In this document: one piece after another, positions 1 to 7,174 of the stretch
Layout: the number at the start of each line of letters is the position of its first letter
Numbering within the stretch: the first letter of the stretch is position 1
Origin: Chitinivibrio sp051745065
GTDB taxonomy: Bacteria; Fibrobacterota; Chitinivibrionia; Chitinivibrionales; Chitinivibrionaceae
DNA length: 10,911 nucleotides
Assembly (NCBI GenBank): GCA_051745065.1
Contig: JBNJDQ010000079.1
Coordinates: 1 to 10,911, forward strand
Direction: 5' to 3'
The notes under the pieces: model-generated
What the model saw: only the letters and a program-made list of their open reading frames with translations
What the model was told of the DNA's origin: nothing
The model's database searches: none
Translations under genes and position numbers: made by a program

Positions 1-1
1 T

Positions 2-832
2 CCCAACATGTTCCTTGATGTTGAGATCAAGCGGATCCATGAGTACAAGCGTCAGCTCATGAAGGTTCTCCATACGATTCATCTGTATCTGCAGATTAAA
101 GAAGGAAATACTGAGGATTTTCTGCCGCGGACAGTTCTTATTGCGGGCAAGGCCGCTCCGGGCTATTACATGGCAAAACAGATTATCAAACTGATTAATA
201 ATGTCGGCGAGGTAATTAACGAAGATCCCGATACAAAGGGACTTCTGCGACTCTACTTTGTTCCCAACTACCGGGTTTCCGCAGCGCAGTATCTTATTCC
301 TGCAGCGGACCTGTCCGAACAGATATCAACTGCAGGGAAAGAGGCTTCCGGAACGGGGAATATGAAATTCGCCCTCAACGGCGCTCTCACCATCGGTACC
401 ATGGACGGTGCAAATGTGGAAATGGCGGAAGAAATCGGCGAAGAGCATATGTTTATCTTCGGGTTGCAGAACGATGATGTGCAGGAGATCTATCGCAATG
501 GTCATAATCCGTACCATTACTACGAAACCTCTGAACGGCTGCGCCGCGTGATTGATCTTATCAGCAATAATTATTTCTCCCAGGCTGAAGGTGATATTTT
601 CCGGGATATTGTCAATAATCTGCTCTACGAGGATAACTTCCTTGTTACAGCTGATTTTGATGCCTATTGTGATGCCCAGGACAGAGTTGCCGAGCTTTAT
701 CTGAAAAACCCTGAAGAGTGGGCAAAAAAGTCCATTATCAATGCGGCTAATATGGGTAAGTTCTCCTCTGACAGAACAATAAAACAGTACGCAGAGGAAA
801 TCTGGAACGTGTCCCCTGTGGAGGTTGACTGA
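2..832 (+). CDS. glgP: Glycogen/alpha-glucan phosphorylase, C-terminal part (5' end outside window)
   Basis: This enzyme releases glucose-1-phosphate from the non-reducing ends of glycogen or maltodextrin in the cytoplasm, using pyridoxal phosphate (PLP). The frame is open to the left edge, so only about 276 of the usual 800-850 residues are visible. They hold the conserved C-terminal domain: IKRIHEYKRQ near the start, GKAAPGYYMAK, the SEQISTAGKEASGTGNMK block whose last lysine (codon 365-367) aligns with the PLP-binding lysine, and then LNGALTIGTMDGANVE. The first ATG in the window, at 8, is an internal Met and not a start. The visible catalytic residues are intact and the gene ends at a normal TGA. 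A GTG-started gene follows after 2 bp, and a strong intrinsic terminator lies 70 bp past the stop. Identity is very secure; whether glycogen or maltodextrin is preferred cannot be read from this part. Confidence 0.97.
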   Translation, partial: PNMFLDVEIKRIHEYKRQLMKVLHTIHLYLQIKEGNTEDFLPRTVLIAGKAAPGYYMAKQIIKLINNVGEVINEDPDTKGLLRLYFVPNYRVSAAQYLIPAADLSEQISTAGKEASGTGNMKFALNGALTIGTMDGANVEMAEEIGEEHMFIFGLQNDDVQEIYRNGHNPYHYYETSERLRRVIDLISNNYFSQAEGDIFRDIVNNLLYEDNFLVTADFDAYCDAQDRVAELYLKNPEEWAKKSIINAANMGKFSSDRTIKQYAEEIWNVSPVEVD

Positions 833-834
833 CT

Positions 835-1860
835 GTGCCTTCCCCGGCAAAGATAATGCTTACTTTTCGTGATGTCGTAACAGCAGCGACACACATGATA
901 CGCCCTGTCCCCGAAAGGACAGGGCCTCTTTTGTTTCTTGATATACAGAATTCCCCCTTTGGACGCTACCTTGCAATTGCGGGGGTTCTCTTTTATCGAC
1001 AGGGGTGGACCGTCTGTGTTCCTGCCCACCCGAAACTGCTGGTAAATCTTTTGGCCAACGCCTATACCCGCCGTGCTCTGCAGGAGGGAATGCTTCGTCC
1101 GGTACTGAACCGCCCCGAAGGATCGGTCCTTATTCCGCGTCCTGATGCAGACTATTTTTCCTCCGCTACTCTTCCTGCCTATTATATGCCCGTCCCTTTT
1201 CATCCGGATATCTACTTTGATAACATGGATATTCTTCCATCCTTAAAGCACCGTTCCAGCAGTATTTTTTTTGCCGGTTCATTTAAAGAGGATACCTACG
1301 CGCCCCTTGCGCAGAATGGGCTCTTTCCCGTGACCGACCGTATTACGCTTCGCGATTATCTGCGCACCTTTGCGTGTACCCGTGAGCCGTCATCCTATAC
1401 AGAATGCATTATTACTGAGAAGGAATATGAAATCATTATCCTTGATTCCCGTCAGGATATTGTCCCCCAGGAAAAGCTCTTTGAAACCCTCAGTTCCTTC
1501 GATTTCTTTATGGCCTTTCCCGGTTCCCATATGCCTCTGTGTCACAATCTTGCAGAAGCAATTTACGCACAGACCATTCCGGTTATTCAGCGCTCCTACG
1601 GTAAACTGCTGCACCCTCCGTTAACAGACGGTAAAACCGCCCTGTTTTTTGAATCATTGGATGATCTGCCGCGCTGTATTGCTGCTGCACGTACCCTTTC
1701 TGCAGAGACAAAAAGGGAAATGCGCCGGCACCTGCGCCGGTATTACAGGAAGTGGCTGAGCCCCGAAGCAATTACCGGGCACATAATTTCCGCTGCACAC
1801 CACGGAAAAAGAATCTGTATTCCTGCCAGCCGTCAAAGTACCCTTTTCCTGAAATACTAA
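835..1860 (+). CDS. Uncharacterised protein, possible GT-B-type glycosyltransferase
   Basis: A 341-residue soluble protein of unknown function with no signal peptide. The N-terminal part after residue 31 (LLFLDIQNSPFGRY, then an alpha/beta pattern ending in GWTVCVPAHP) looks like the first strand-helix-strand of a Rossmann-type domain. The C-terminal part (residues 224-275) reads FFMAFPGSHMPLCHNLAEAI, then IPVI, LHPPL and LFFESLDDLP. This resembles the sugar-nucleotide-binding half of exostosin-like or GT-B glycosyltransferases, where an acidic residue in an HNxxEAI-like helix precedes a short hydrophobic strand. That is family-style inference, not a firm match. The start chosen is GTG 835, two bases after the glgP stop and 10 nt after a GGAGG; ATG 856 and ATG 895 are alternatives, and TTG 931 is possible. 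An intrinsic terminator at 902-940 overlaps codons 23-35, which leaves the start uncertain. The reading frame itself is long and convincing. Position behind glgP suggests glycan metabolism. Confidence 0.7.
   Translation: MPSPAKIMLTFRDVVTAATHMIRPVPERTGPLLFLDIQNSPFGRYLAIAGVLFYRQGWTVCVPAHPKLLVNLLANAYTRRALQEGMLRPVLNRPEGSVLIPRPDADYFSSATLPAYYMPVPFHPDIYFDNMDILPSLKHRSSSIFFAGSFKEDTYAPLAQNGLFPVTDRITLRDYLRTFACTREPSSYTECIITEKEYEIIILDSRQDIVPQEKLFETLSSFDFFMAFPGSHMPLCHNLAEAIYAQTIPVIQRSYGKLLHPPLTDGKTALFFESLDDLPRCIAAARTLSAETKREMRRHLRRYYRKWLSPEAITGHIISAAHHGKRICIPASRQSTLFLKY
902..940 (+). terminator. Intrinsic terminator of glgP lying inside the next coding region
   Basis: A perfect 9-bp stem, GCCCTGTCC (902-910) and GGACAGGGC (917-925), closes a six-base loop CCGAAA. 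It is followed by CTCTTTTGTTTCTT, giving a U-rich tail on the + strand. This is the standard architecture of a Rho-independent terminator and it sits 70 bp after the glgP stop. It overlaps the first codons of the 835-1860 frame, so it could end glgP transcription, attenuate readthrough, or be suppressed by ribosomes starting at 835. Confidence 0.8.
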
Positions 1861-1889
1861 TTGCAAAAACGTACTCCCTGTGGTAAAAT
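1861..1889 (+). promoter_or_regulatory. Sigma-70-type promoter of the PilZ gene
   Basis: A -35 box TTGCAA (1861-1866) begins immediately after the TAA of the upstream gene. A 17-bp spacer leads to a -10 box TAAAAT (1884-1889), preceded by TG at 1881-1882 (extended -10, TGG-TAAAAT). Transcription would start near 1896, leaving a very short leader before the ribosome site AAGGAGGTG (1900-1908) and the ATG at 1911. Spacing and hexamers are close to consensus, so the small gene is probably transcribed independently of the two upstream genes. Confidence 0.75.
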
Positions 1890-1910
1890 TGTTCAAACGA
1901 AGGAGGTGCC

Positions 1911-2210
1911 ATGAGCAGTAAGCATGAACGTGCTCCCCGGAAAGAAATTTCCAGGGAAGTTGAATTCATTATTGATGAAGACATTATCAGTGCCGAAACG
2001 GTAAATATTTCAGAAACGGGAATCGCCTTTGAAACAAACAGTCCAATTCCCATAATGATGCGCATCAGGTACGAGGAGAACGCCTTTACAGAGCATAAGG
2101 CCGAACTTGTCTGGGCCCGTCGCAAAGACAACGGATCCATGACGTACGGCCTTGAATTCTGCGACGGTCAGGCACCGAAGGGGTACCCTTCCGATGATAA
2201 TCAGATCTGA
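1911..2210 (+). CDS. PilZ-domain protein with a non-canonical first motif
   Basis: A 99-residue single-domain protein. PilZ domains are beta-barrels that usually bind cyclic di-GMP and pass the signal to partners controlling motility, exopolysaccharide or transcription. The second signature, (D/N)xSxxG, is clear as NISETG at residues 32-37, and the strand pattern around it (SAETVNISETGIAFET, then an MRIRYEE strand and a YGLEF strand near the end) fits PilZ. The N-terminal arginine motif, normally RxxxR, is only ERAPRK (6-11): aligned on R10, the first position is Glu6. Affinity for c-di-GMP may therefore be weak or absent. The start is ATG 1911, set by a near-perfect AAGGAGGTG a few bases upstream and by the promoter at 1861-1889. 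The end overlaps the convergent folC stop by 10 bp. No c-di-GMP synthase or phosphodiesterase is present in the window. Confidence 0.85.
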   Translation: MSSKHERAPRKEISREVEFIIDEDIISAETVNISETGIAFETNSPIPIMMRIRYEENAFTEHKAELVWARRKDNGSMTYGLEFCDGQAPKGYPSDDNQI

Positions 2211-3454
2211 GATGCCGCCGGAGATATTCCGAGGTGTTTCATTGCTTCACCGACCGTGACGAAGGAACCGCATACAATGATTCGGGGAAAGCGGCTGCCC
2301 AGGTTTTCAAGGGCTGCGGGCACGGAGGGAAATACTTCGTCCCGCAGATGCGGTGCCACCTCTTTAATCAGTTTCTCTGCCGCTGCTCCACGGGGGCCCG
2401 GCAGATCTGTTGCCGCTACGGAACAGCCCGTGTCAGCGAGAACGCGGATATATCCCGTGTAGTCTTTATCGGCCATCATTCCCAGCAGTATAACCGACGG
2501 CATGTCATGGGGATTTTTTTTAAGGCCTTCAGCGAGTCCCTCCGCTGCTGCGGGGTTATGTGACGTATCAAAGATAAACGTACACTCCCCGACGGTTATA
2601 GTCTGAAGACGCCCGGCAATACGGGTCGCAGCAAGTCCCCGGCGAATCACCTCAGAGGGAATATGCATACGCTTAAGATGCGGTAAGAGCGCCTGGAAGT
2701 TCCATGCCTGGAATTCCCCGTGCAGAGGAATTTCATACTCTGTGCCGCCAAGACATATGTCCAGACCTCTTTCATGAATATCACAGACCTCCATACGCTC
2801 CTGCTCCAGAAGAGGAGCCTCCATCTCCACACTGCGTTGTAAAGCCTGCTCTGCCACAGAACGGGGGTTTGATTTCTGCAGGGAAAAGGGTACCTTCCGC
2901 TTCACAATGCCGAGTTTCTCCCGGGCTATCTCTTCGATGGTGTTCCCCAGCAGATCGGTATGATCCCGGGAGATACTGGTAATAACAGCGCCGACCGGCG
3001 TAATGATATTGGTTGAATCCAGACGCCCCCCCAGGCCGGTTTCAATAACAGCAAAGTCACATTCGTGTTTTTCAAAAAGGCGAAAAGCCAGAAGTGTCGA
3101 TATCTCAAAGAAGGTCAGACCGTATCTATCGCAGACCGGGCGGATTGCCAGCCACTCCGCAAGCCAGTCATCATCAGCAACGGGATGACCGTTAATGCAG
3201 AAGCGTTCCGCAAATGACATAAGATGGGGAGAAGTAAAGAGTCCGGTCTTCCAGCCGTTTTCGCAGAACACCGCCGCCGCCATGGCCGCAGTTGAACCCT
3301 TGCCGTTCGTTCCGGCAATGTGCAGGCTTTTAAATGATTTCTGGGGATTTCCCAAAGCATTTGCTGCAGCGGCAATCCGTTTCAGCCCCGGTTTGATCCC
3401 GGCCCGGCGCCGTGAAAAAAGATCCGCAAGAATTTTCTCTTTGTTCACGCTCAT
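2201..3454 (-). CDS. folC: Folylpolyglutamate synthase / dihydrofolate synthase
   Basis: A cytoplasmic Mur-ligase-family enzyme of 417 residues that adds glutamate to folates with ATP; many bacterial versions also make dihydrofolate from dihydropteroate. Visible motifs in order are the P-loop GTNGKGST (48-55), FTSPHL (73-78), the ETGLGGRLDSTN block (138-149), SISRDHTDLLG with its metal-site His (about 165), EKLGIVK (179-185) containing the region of the carbamylated lysine, the C-domain GRLQ (281-284), FDTSHNPAA (295-303, in place of the usual D(G/A)AHNP) and GMMADKD (about 324-330). Length is normal for FolC. The frame stays open upstream, but ATG 3454 is the best start: it has an AGGGA ribosome site and matches family N-termini, while any earlier Met would run into the divergent permease gene. 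The 3' end overlaps the pilZ gene tail-to-tail by 10 bp. I see no convincing promoter in the 46-bp divergent gap. Confidence 0.95.
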   Translation of the reverse strand: MSVNKEKILADLFSRRRAGIKPGLKRIAAAANALGNPQKSFKSLHIAGTNGKGSTAAMAAAVFCENGWKTGLFTSPHLMSFAERFCINGHPVADDDWLAEWLAIRPVCDRYGLTFFEISTLLAFRLFEKHECDFAVIETGLGGRLDSTNIITPVGAVITSISRDHTDLLGNTIEEIAREKLGIVKRKVPFSLQKSNPRSVAEQALQRSVEMEAPLLEQERMEVCDIHERGLDICLGGTEYEIPLHGEFQAWNFQALLPHLKRMHIPSEVIRRGLAATRIAGRLQTITVGECTFIFDTSHNPAAAEGLAEGLKKNPHDMPSVILLGMMADKDYTGYIRVLADTGCSVAATDLPGPRGAAAEKLIKEVAPHLRDEVFPSVPAALENLGSRFPRIIVCGSFVTVGEAMKHLGISPAASQI

Positions 3455-3500
3455 TATATATTCCCTGTGAATTTTAAAAGAAAATACTAATCGGAGTACC

Positions 3501-4373
3501 ATGCTGCCGTATTTTTCCATATTTCTCACGATTTTACTTTTCAGTACCATTGAGATTGCGGTAAAACTCATGCCCGTCGGTACAATTGATGCAAACTTTC
3601 TTGCAGCCCTGCGATTTCTGATACCCGGTATCCTTATGCTGATCATTCAGGGCAGAACGTTTCGCCGGGTTGCTTTCCGTGACTACCTGCCCCTGTGTTT
3701 TATCGGTGCAGTGGGCATCGGGGCAACCTTCAGTGCATATCATACCGTTCTTGCAGGAACCACCAGGGCCGAAGTAGTTGCCCTCGTTTTCAGTGCCAAT
3801 CCTCTTTTTTCCATGCTCTTTGCCGCCCCCCTGCTCAAAGAAGATCTTAAAGTCAGCCATCTCGTTGCAGCAAGTGCCGGTGTTGCCGGAGTCTATATCG
3901 TGCTCAACGGCATTTCCCCCATTGACCCCGGTGCGTTCCGTCCATTTATTCTCCTTCTCTTCACAGCTGTGTCCTTTGGTTTTTACACCAGTTTTTCCAA
4001 AAAATACATCCTGCGGTACGGCACGGTCTTTACCACGGGTATTGGTTTTACCATTGGCGGGGCGGTACTGCTGGTTGCTGCAAAAGACTATACCCTTACT
4101 CCCACTCTGGCCGGCGGCCTCATTCTCGGCTACCTGATCTTTGGAGCAACCTTCATTGGCTATCTCTGTTATTTTTACGGGATAAAGCGCCTCCCCGTGG
4201 GCGCCGGAGCATCCCTTTTTTTCCTCAAACCGGTTATTGCAACAGGTCTTTCCATTTTTATTCTGAAGAATGCCCTTCCGGGGTTGAATTTTTATGTGGG
4301 AATGAGTATTATATTTATCGCCATCGCCGGTATTATTCTCCCAAGGAGCAGAAATGCAGGAACAGAAAGATAA
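3501..4373 (+). CDS. EamA/DMT-superfamily permease (10 transmembrane helices)
   Basis: A 290-residue inner-membrane protein made of two repeated five-helix EamA units (about residues 5-137 and 145-283), the architecture of drug/metabolite transporters. Members typically export amino acids, metabolites or drugs, but the substrate cannot be read from sequence. Features include an Arg in the second helix region (ALRFLIPGILML), the end of the first repeat AGVAGVYIVLNG, and the second repeat's YLCYFYGIKRLPVGAGASLFFLKPVIA, a typical EamA stretch. ATG 3501 has a CGGAG site four bases upstream. It diverges from folC, and its last 20 bp overlap the next gene, so the two are probably translated from one message. 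Family assignment is firm; specific function is unknown. Confidence 0.92.
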   Translation: MLPYFSIFLTILLFSTIEIAVKLMPVGTIDANFLAALRFLIPGILMLIIQGRTFRRVAFRDYLPLCFIGAVGIGATFSAYHTVLAGTTRAEVVALVFSANPLFSMLFAAPLLKEDLKVSHLVAASAGVAGVYIVLNGISPIDPGAFRPFILLLFTAVSFGFYTSFSKKYILRYGTVFTTGIGFTIGGAVLLVAAKDYTLTPTLAGGLILGYLIFGATFIGYLCYFYGIKRLPVGAGASLFFLKPVIATGLSIFILKNALPGLNFYVGMSIIFIAIAGIILPRSRNAGTER

Positions 4374-5706
4374 TATTTCCCTTCGAATAGATACGGTCGC
4401 CTTCGCGGCGATCCTTATTACCCTGGGCGTTTACATACTGACCATCACCCGCACCTTCCTGATTCCCTTTGTTATTGCCTCCATACTCTTTTTTATTTTT
4501 GCCAATATGTCCAAGACAATCAGAAGCATCTTTATCACCCGTGAGATCCCACTTCTTTCGCGCATTGCCGGGGCAGCTGCAACAATGATCACCATAATTC
4601 TCCTGACAGTGACCATTTTTGCAGGTGGAACGATCATTTCCGAAAATGTGAAAGCTATCCGCAAAAAAGCACCGAAGTATGAGAAAATACTGAAAAAAAA
4701 GATCACCTACATCAATCAGCGACTCGGTACGGATATACGTGTAAAAACGGGGACAGAGCCGGAAGAAAAACAGGAGATCTTTGACCCGCGACGTGATCTT
4801 GATCTCAGCAGACCTTTTTATGAGCCTGTGCAACAGATTCACTCCATGGCAGACAGCCTCGAAAACGAAAACACGGAAGCGGGACAGCCCCGCAGCAGTG
4901 GCCTTATGGGGCAGATTACCGAAAAAAGCCCACAATGGCTGCAGCCGCATCTGAAAAAGGTTAAACTCCCCGAACTGGGGCAGATAGCATTTGACAATAT
5001 CGATTTGAGTTTTCTGCAGAGTCTTGGCGGTTTTTTCACCGATATGGCCCGCTCCACAACTATGACGATTATTTTTCTGCTCCTGTTGATTCTTGAAAGA
5101 AAAAGTTTGAAACAAAAGATGCGAAAACTGGCGGAAACCAGTGGAAACCGTGGTATGATACATCTTACAGAAAAGATAAACCGCGATATCCTTGAATACC
5201 TCAAGATCAAAAGTCTTGCCTCCCTTTTAACGGGAGTGCTCAGTTTCAGTGTCCTGGCAATTTCCGGGGTCGATTTCGCCTCTTTCTGGGCTATTCTGAT
5301 ATTCTGCCTCAATTTCATCCCCACCATTGGTTCGATCATTGCTGTTCTCTTTCCCATCGGCCTTTCAATTATTCAGTTCGATTCCATTCTCAGCGTCCTT
5401 TTGCTTTCGACCTTTCTCACTTCTATACAGATGGCCATCGGCAATATTGTGGAACCGCGTTTTCTCGGCAGAACTCTGAATCTCAGTCCGGTTATCATTT
5501 TTGCATTTCTCATTATCTGGGGTAAAATATGGGGAGTTGTAGGTATGTTTCTTGCCGTTCCCATCTTGGTTGTTACAAATATCATTCTCTCTAACTTTCC
5601 GCAAACTCAGGCAATTGCAGTAATCCTCTCAGGTGACGGAACCCTTGCGGCCTCGGCACGCTCCGATGAAGAAGAACTCCGCCCGGAGGAAAAACTTCTC
5701 AGCTGA
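4354..5706 (+). CDS. AI-2E/PerM (UPF0118) family membrane protein with enlarged loop
   Basis: A 450-residue inner-membrane protein of the AI-2E transporter family, which includes TqsA, YdiK and PerM; characterised members export autoinducer-2 or act as ion/proton antiporters, so the substrate here is open. Hydrophobic helices lie at about 16-50 and 70-98. A long hydrophilic stretch of about 130 residues (96-232) follows, then a helix at 233-248 and the C-terminal bundle, with the family hallmark NFIPTIGSIIA (320-330) and the VEPRFLGRTLNLSP segment. Family members are usually about 350 residues; the extra length is mostly the charged, low-complexity part of the loop (about 131-190). Start ATG 4354 has AAGGAG at 4343-4348, inside the upstream permease gene, with a 20-bp overlap indicating an operon. 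The C-terminal tail is acidic (SDEEELRPEE). Confidence 0.9.
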   Translation: MQEQKDNISLRIDTVAFAAILITLGVYILTITRTFLIPFVIASILFFIFANMSKTIRSIFITREIPLLSRIAGAAATMITIILLTVTIFAGGTIISENVKAIRKKAPKYEKILKKKITYINQRLGTDIRVKTGTEPEEKQEIFDPRRDLDLSRPFYEPVQQIHSMADSLENENTEAGQPRSSGLMGQITEKSPQWLQPHLKKVKLPELGQIAFDNIDLSFLQSLGGFFTDMARSTTMTIIFLLLLILERKSLKQKMRKLAETSGNRGMIHLTEKINRDILEYLKIKSLASLLTGVLSFSVLAISGVDFASFWAILIFCLNFIPTIGSIIAVLFPIGLSIIQFDSILSVLLLSTFLTSIQMAIGNIVEPRFLGRTLNLSPVIIFAFLIIWGKIWGVVGMFLAVPILVVTNIILSNFPQTQAIAVILSGDGTLAASARSDEEELRPEEKLLS

Positions 5707-5714
5707 ATGGATAC

Positions 5715-5740
5715 TGCCGTGCCCCGGCAAATCAATTTTC
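5715..5740 (+). terminator. Weak possible terminator after the permease operon
   Basis: A 5-bp stem, TGCCG (5715-5719) and CGGCA (5725-5729), with a five-base loop is followed by AATCAATTTTC. It lies 9 bp after the stop of the AI-2E-family gene. The stem is short and the T run imperfect, so it is at best a weak terminator. Confidence 0.3.
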
Positions 5741-5781
5741 CGACAGCATCTTAAAAAATGCAAAGTATATAAAAACAGGGA

Positions 5782-5797
5782 AATATGTTGACATATT
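5782..5797. promoter_or_regulatory. Dyad-symmetric operator candidate over a TTGACA box
   Basis: The arms AATATGT (5782-5788) and ACATATT (5791-5797) are perfect inverted repeats separated by TG. They cover an exact -35 consensus TTGACA (5788-5793) on the + strand, upstream of the deacetylase gene. The expected -10 position (about 5811) is only a T run, so the promoter itself is not convincing; another AT-rich box, TATATT, occurs at 5841-5846 without a good -35. The remainder of the 199-bp gap (5707-5905) shows nothing else I can support. Confidence 0.35.
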
Positions 5798-5905
5798 GCC
5801 GGTGGCTCCATTTTTTTCAGCTCTGCCCTGTGAACCGTTTTATATTTTGAGCATTACCAACAATTGAGAGACTCGCAAATGGCGAATAAGCATGGAGGGG
5901 CAGAG

Positions 5906-7174
5906 ATGCACAGATTGATCAATGTACTGATACTTCTGGTACTGCTGGGATGCAGTACAAAGGAAACAGCAAACCCGAAGGAGAAGGATGACTCTATGGC
6001 AGGTAAAGGAACCTACGGTGAAGGTATGAACGTCACTCAGCAGGAGATACGCAGTATCTCCACAGAAAAGTATGCCCTGAACGGCCCCGCAGCAACGCCG
6101 GACCGGCAGCCGGACACTCTTCCTCCAATGGGGCTTTCTTCGGAAGAGACTCCGCAGTTTATTATTATCGGTTCCGATGACAATACCTCTGCAGAAGGAA
6201 TCAACTGGCTTCTTGACCTGATTGAAGATCGTAAAAATCCTGCCGGGGCGGCCAATCCCGCCACCTTTGACGGAACAACTCCGAGCCTGACTCTGTATTG
6301 GAACAGTGATAATTCCGGTAATACCCATACCTCCGATATTATTACCGCCCTGAAGAGAGCAGTTGAAATGAACTGTGAGGTGGCGAATCATACCGCGACA
6401 CATCAGCACGGTGCTGAATTCTCAGGAGAAGACTGGAAAAAAGAGATGGCCCGGGTAAATAAACTCCTCCTGGAAAATAATCTGATAACAAAAGAAAGCC
6501 CCCTTGGTTTCAGAACACCCTTTCTGGAATACAATAAAAATACCTTCCGCGCTGTAAAGGAAATGGGCCTGCGCTATGACTGCAGCATTGAGGAAGGCGG
6601 CAGCAGCGACCGCATTCCCGGTGAATACCACTGGCCCTATACCCTTAATTACACAGCGCCGGATTATGCCGGATCCTGGTGGGCCGGTCAACTGAAGACA
6701 AAGTATGCCGATTTTACAGTGGACTCCTTTGATGTTTCCCATGTCTGGGAGCTGCCCTGTTACACCTTCCTTGCTCCGCACGATTCCCTGGCGGAAAGAT
6801 ACGGGATCGAGGCGGGGCTTCGCGATTTCATGCAGTCCGTGGTAACCTGGGAAAGCAACGGTAAAATCACCGCCCTGGATTATAATCTCTATGCAATCGG
6901 CGAGTACGGCGGATTTGAACTTAACAAGGATCAGGCTCTTGCCACACTCAAACATACCCTTGACCTGATGTACGAAGGCAACCGGACTCCCATGACCCTG
7001 GGAATGCACTCACAGTTTTATTTTGAAGAAGATAAGTTTAAGAATATCAGTGCCGAAGAGATGCGTGAAGTCCTTGATGAGTTTATTACCTATGCCCTTG
7101 AGAAAAAAGATGTCCGTATTGTGTCGGCAAATCAGTTCTTTGACTGGTATGAAAACCCCGTGGCCCTGAAATGA
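5906..7174 (+). CDS. Polysaccharide deacetylase (NodB/CE4-like) lipoprotein
   Basis: A 422-residue exported lipoprotein predicted to remove N- or O-acetyl groups from an extracellular or envelope polysaccharide. The N-terminus (MHRLINVL..LLGC) is a lipoprotein signal with lipidated Cys16; Ser at +2 favours the outer membrane in a Gram-negative. CE4 motifs are recognisable. Motif 1 is a variant GSDDN (D91, D92) where TFDDG is usual. Motif 2 is HTATH (H162, H166), matching H(S/T)xxH. Motif 3 is FRTPFLEYN (R203), and a late motif LGMHS (H368) corresponds to LxH. The metal Asp-His-His set and catalytic base therefore appear present. The open frame extends to TTG 5864, and ATG 5879 is in frame, but ATG 5906 has a GGAGGGG five bases upstream and directly precedes the signal peptide. 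The stop overlaps the next start (ATGA). Chitin, peptidoglycan or another glycan could be the substrate. Confidence 0.87.
   Translation: MHRLINVLILLVLLGCSTKETANPKEKDDSMAGKGTYGEGMNVTQQEIRSISTEKYALNGPAATPDRQPDTLPPMGLSSEETPQFIIIGSDDNTSAEGINWLLDLIEDRKNPAGAANPATFDGTTPSLTLYWNSDNSGNTHTSDIITALKRAVEMNCEVANHTATHQHGAEFSGEDWKKEMARVNKLLLENNLITKESPLGFRTPFLEYNKNTFRAVKEMGLRYDCSIEEGGSSDRIPGEYHWPYTLNYTAPDYAGSWWAGQLKTKYADFTVDSFDVSHVWELPCYTFLAPHDSLAERYGIEAGLRDFMQSVVTWESNGKITALDYNLYAIGEYGGFELNKDQALATLKHTLDLMYEGNRTPMTLGMHSQFYFEEDKFKNISAEEMREVLDEFITYALEKKDVRIVSANQFFDWYENPVALK

Noticed and set aside
825..857. TTGACT (825-830) and GATAAT (852-857) as a promoter for the gene after glgP
   Set aside because: The spacer would be 21 bp, too long for a sigma-70 promoter, and the start would fall inside the chosen coding region.
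1721..1740. TGCGCCGG repeated at 12-bp spacing
   Set aside because: It encodes RR-HL-RR in a basic C-terminal helix; only two copies, explained by arginine codons.
3452..3461. TATAAT on the - strand as a -10 box for folC
   Set aside because: It overlaps the folC start codon, has no -35 partner at 16-18 bp, and would place the transcript start inside the gene.
3455..3646. Upstream extension of folC to an earlier Met (up to 64 more residues)
   Set aside because: It would overlap the well-supported divergent permease start, and the extra residues do not resemble FolC N-termini. ATG 3454 has a ribosome site.
4333..5163. 276-codon open frame on the - strand opposite the AI-2E-family gene
   Set aside because: It is a shadow of a well-supported gene; the translated protein has no recognisable family features, and the + strand frame carries family motifs.
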